Assembly: GCF_000725495.1 (NCBI RefSeq)
Contig: NZ_JNZD01000030.1
Coordinates: 62,001 to 126,000, forward strand
Reading direction: 5' to 3'
Length of the DNA stretch: 64,000 bases
Origin: Streptomyces aureus
GTDB taxonomy: Bacteria; Actinomycetota; Actinomycetes; Streptomycetales; Streptomycetaceae
Shown: positions 62,362-64,000 of the stretch, one piece after another
Position numbering within the stretch: position 1 is the first letter of the stretch
Layout: each line of letters opens with the position of its first letter
Notes under the pieces: generated by a model
Told to the model about the DNA's origin: nothing
Databases searched by the model: none
Seen by the model: the letters and a program-made list of their open reading frames with translations, nothing else
Translations under genes and position numbers: made by a program

Positions 62362-63516
62362 ATGGCCACGAAGGCCGCGCCCGGGAAGCGGGACGACCAC
62401 CGGGGCTGGCTGCGCGGCTCACCCCCTCCGCGCTGGGTCCGGCTGCTCCCGCCGCTCCTCCTGGTCGGCGTGTGCGTGGCGGAGCTGGTCAGCAGCGAGC
62501 CACTCGACATCGGGTTCCTGCTGGGCGCGATCCCCTCCCTGGCCGTCCTTTCCTACGGGCCCGTGGCGACGGCCGTCTTCGGTGCCGTCGTGGTCGTCCT
62601 GCTGAACATCCCGGCGCTCCAGCTCAACCATCCGGGCAACGCGGACCTCCTCACCATCAGCTTCATCGCCGTGCTGAGCGTGTTCGTGGCCCTGGTCCGC
62701 AGCCGCCGCGACGCGCATCTGGTCACCGTGCGCTCGGTGGCGGAGGCCGCTCAGCTCGCCGTGCTGCCGCCGCTGCCCGACCGCGTCGGCGCGGTCGGGT
62801 GCGCGGGGCTGTACCGGCCCGCGCAGCAGGAGACCCTGGTCGGCGGCGACTTCTTCGACGTGCGGGACGGCCCCTTCGGGGTCCGGGCCGTGATGGGCGA
62901 CGTGCAGGGACACGGGCTGTCGGCCGTGGGGACGGTCGTTTCGCTGCTCGGGGCGTTCCGGGAGACGGTGCTGGACCAGGGCGACCTGGAGGCGGCCGCG
63001 GCGCGGCTCGACCGCAGGCTGGTGGTGGACTCCTCGTCGGTCGACCACGCCGAACTCTTCGCCACCGCGCTGCTCCTGGAGTTCCCGCCCGGCGCCGGCA
63101 CGGTGCGGCTGGTGTCCTGCGGGCATCCCGCCCCGCTGCTGCTGCGCGACGGGAAGGTCCTGGAGCTCGACAGCCGGCCGGGGCCCCCGCTGGGGCTGGG
63201 GTTCTTCGAGCTGTCCCCGCCGCGGGGGCGCACCGTCGAGCTGGAGCCGGGCGACCGGCTGTTCATGGCGTCGGACGGCGTGAGCGAGAGCCGGGACGAC
63301 ACCGGCGCCTTCTATCCGCTGCCGGACCGGCTGGCCGGGTTCGCCGAGCAGTCCTCCGACGCGCTCGTCGAGCACCTGTGGGAGGACCTCGTACGGTTCT
63401 GCCCGTCCATCCGCGACGACGTCTCCGTCCTGGTCCTGTCCCCGGGGCTCCCCGAGGAGCGGGGCGGGAGCGACGAGGCGGCCCCGGAGGCGAGGGGCCG
63501 GGGCGGCGGAGCCTGA
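62362..63516 (+). CDS. Membrane-anchored SpoIIE-type PP2C phosphatase
   Basis: 384 residues. Three N-terminal membrane helices (LLPPLLLVGVCVAELV; FLLGAIPSLAVLSYGPVA; a third, VFGAVVVVLLNIPAL) precede a SpoIIE PP2C domain with motifs GGDFFDV, GDVQGHG, MASDG and RDDVSVLV. The C-terminus is a charged tail. It is probably an integral-membrane activator of STAS proteins, sensing an envelope signal. GGAAGGAG precedes ATG 62362. Confidence 0.92.
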   Translation: MATKAAPGKRDDHRGWLRGSPPPRWVRLLPPLLLVGVCVAELVSSEPLDIGFLLGAIPSLAVLSYGPVATAVFGAVVVVLLNIPALQLNHPGNADLLTISFIAVLSVFVALVRSRRDAHLVTVRSVAEAAQLAVLPPLPDRVGAVGCAGLYRPAQQETLVGGDFFDVRDGPFGVRAVMGDVQGHGLSAVGTVVSLLGAFRETVLDQGDLEAAAARLDRRLVVDSSSVDHAELFATALLLEFPPGAGTVRLVSCGHPAPLLLRDGKVLELDSRPGPPLGLGFFELSPPRGRTVELEPGDRLFMASDGVSESRDDTGAFYPLPDRLAGFAEQSSDALVEHLWEDLVRFCPSIRDDVSVLVLSPGLPEERGGSDEAAPEARGRGGGA

Positions 63517-63529
63517 GGGCCGCGCTCCG

Positions 63530-64000
63530 TCAGGTCGCCGCGAGGTCGAGGGCGGCGATGTAGCCGAAGGTCATCGCGGGGCCGATCGTCGACCCCGCTC
63601 CCGCGTAGCTGTGGCCCATGACGGCCGCGCTCGCGTTGCCCGCCGCGTACAGGCCGGGGATCACCGTGCCGTCCGGGCGCAGGACGCGGGCGCGGGCGTC
63701 GGTGCGCAGACCGCCCTTGGTGCCGAGGTCGCCGGGGACGATCCTGAACGCGTGGAACGGAGGCAGCCACAGCGGGGCGAGGGCCGAGTTCGGGAGGACC
63801 GCGGGGTCCGTGTAGTAGTGGTCGTAGGCGCTGTCGCCGCGGTGGAAGTCGGGGTCCTTGCCGGCGAGGGCCAGGCCGTTGAAGCGGCTGACGGTGGTGC
63901 GCAGGGCGGCGGCGGGGACACCGATCCGGCCGGCGAGGGCGTCGAGGGTCCACTCCTTGCAGGCGGCGCCCGAGGTGTACCAGGAGTCGGGGAACGGGAG
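63530..64000 (-). CDS. 3-ketosteroid dehydrogenase-like flavoprotein, C-terminal end (partial)
   Basis: The last 156 codons; the N-terminus lies past the window edge. The FAD-binding C-terminal region shows GGLRTDARARVLRPDG, LYAAGNASAAVMGHSYAG and GSTIGPAMTFGYIAA, typical of KstD and related FAD-dependent dehydrogenases (fumarate reductase/succinate dehydrogenase flavoprotein family). These introduce a 1,2 double bond into steroid A rings. Whether this copy acts on steroids is unproven. It ends just after the PP2C gene, tail to tail. Confidence 0.8.
   Translation of the reverse strand, partial: LPFPDSWYTSGAACKEWTLDALAGRIGVPAAALRTTVSRFNGLALAGKDPDFHRGDSAYDHYYTDPAVLPNSALAPLWLPPFHAFRIVPGDLGTKGGLRTDARARVLRPDGTVIPGLYAAGNASAAVMGHSYAGAGSTIGPAMTFGYIAALDLAAT

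Overview
The window is high-GC DNA (roughly 70 percent or more) with strong third-position G/C, GTG and TTG starts behind GGAGG-type ribosome sites, SpoIIE-type phosphatases, a LAETG sortase signal, a DUF5133 gene, a c-di-AMP riboswitch and a Streptomyces-like initiator tRNA. It looks like chromosomal sequence from a Streptomyces or close relative. I see no insertion sequence, prophage or CRISPR array. Product names come from motif recognition alone, without database search.

Layout. 1-3.6 kb: end of adhE, then pflB and pflA, an anaerobic pyruvate-formate-lyase/ethanol unit unusual in a streptomycete. 3.7-3.93 kb: a small structured RNA candidate with its own promoter and a very strong terminator. 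4.0-9.4 kb: a P-loop kinase, tRNA-fMet, a sortase-anchored DUF1996 surface protein and a PAS-PP2C phosphatase. 9.4-13.8 kb: membrane proteins, and a PadR regulator with a three-copy 14-bp operator in front of a DUF2306 gene. 13.8-16.1 kb: a c-di-AMP riboswitch controlling a repeat-rich NlpC/P60 protein whose catalytic Cys is Pro. 16.6-28.8 kb: scattered metabolic, export and regulatory genes (hydrolase, GH16, VOC, DinB, exonuclease, MarR/MFS, AraC/flavin monooxygenase, GNAT, FUSC). 28.9-35.5 kb: an amino-acid or opine-like catabolic region (Lrp and class III aminotransferase; M19 dipeptidase and amidohydrolase; divergent IclR and ornithine-cyclodeaminase-like gene) with two clear operators. 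35.7-41.6 kb: an MpaB-type oxygenase, a STAND ATPase, a MerR-B12 regulator and a class V aminotransferase.

41.8-60.1 kb is a general-stress signalling island. It holds small membrane stress proteins, two STAS anti-sigma antagonists, an RsbW-like kinase, a SpoIIE phosphatase translationally coupled to an HTH-less cobalamin-binding sensor, a PRC-barrel gene with a textbook sigma-B promoter, a MEDS-HATPase protein, a sigma-B/F-family factor, a 1425-residue hybrid kinase with six 92-residue HAMP-type repeats, and an ANTAR-GAF-PAS-PP2C phosphatase. Together they form a partner-switching network: PP2C proteins dephosphorylate STAS antagonists, which sequester RsbW-like kinases and free the sigma factor. 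Cobalamin and possibly redox or osmotic cues are the likely inputs. 60.3-64 kb: a HAD protein lacking its catalytic acids, a DMT/NIPA-type transporter, another membrane PP2C phosphatase, and the C-terminal end of a 3-ketosteroid-dehydrogenase-like flavoprotein.

Themes worth following are degenerate enzymes kept in regulated settings (NlpC/P60, HAD, M19, one receiver domain), short tandem arrays abutting stop codons, and the B12-linked partner-switching operon.
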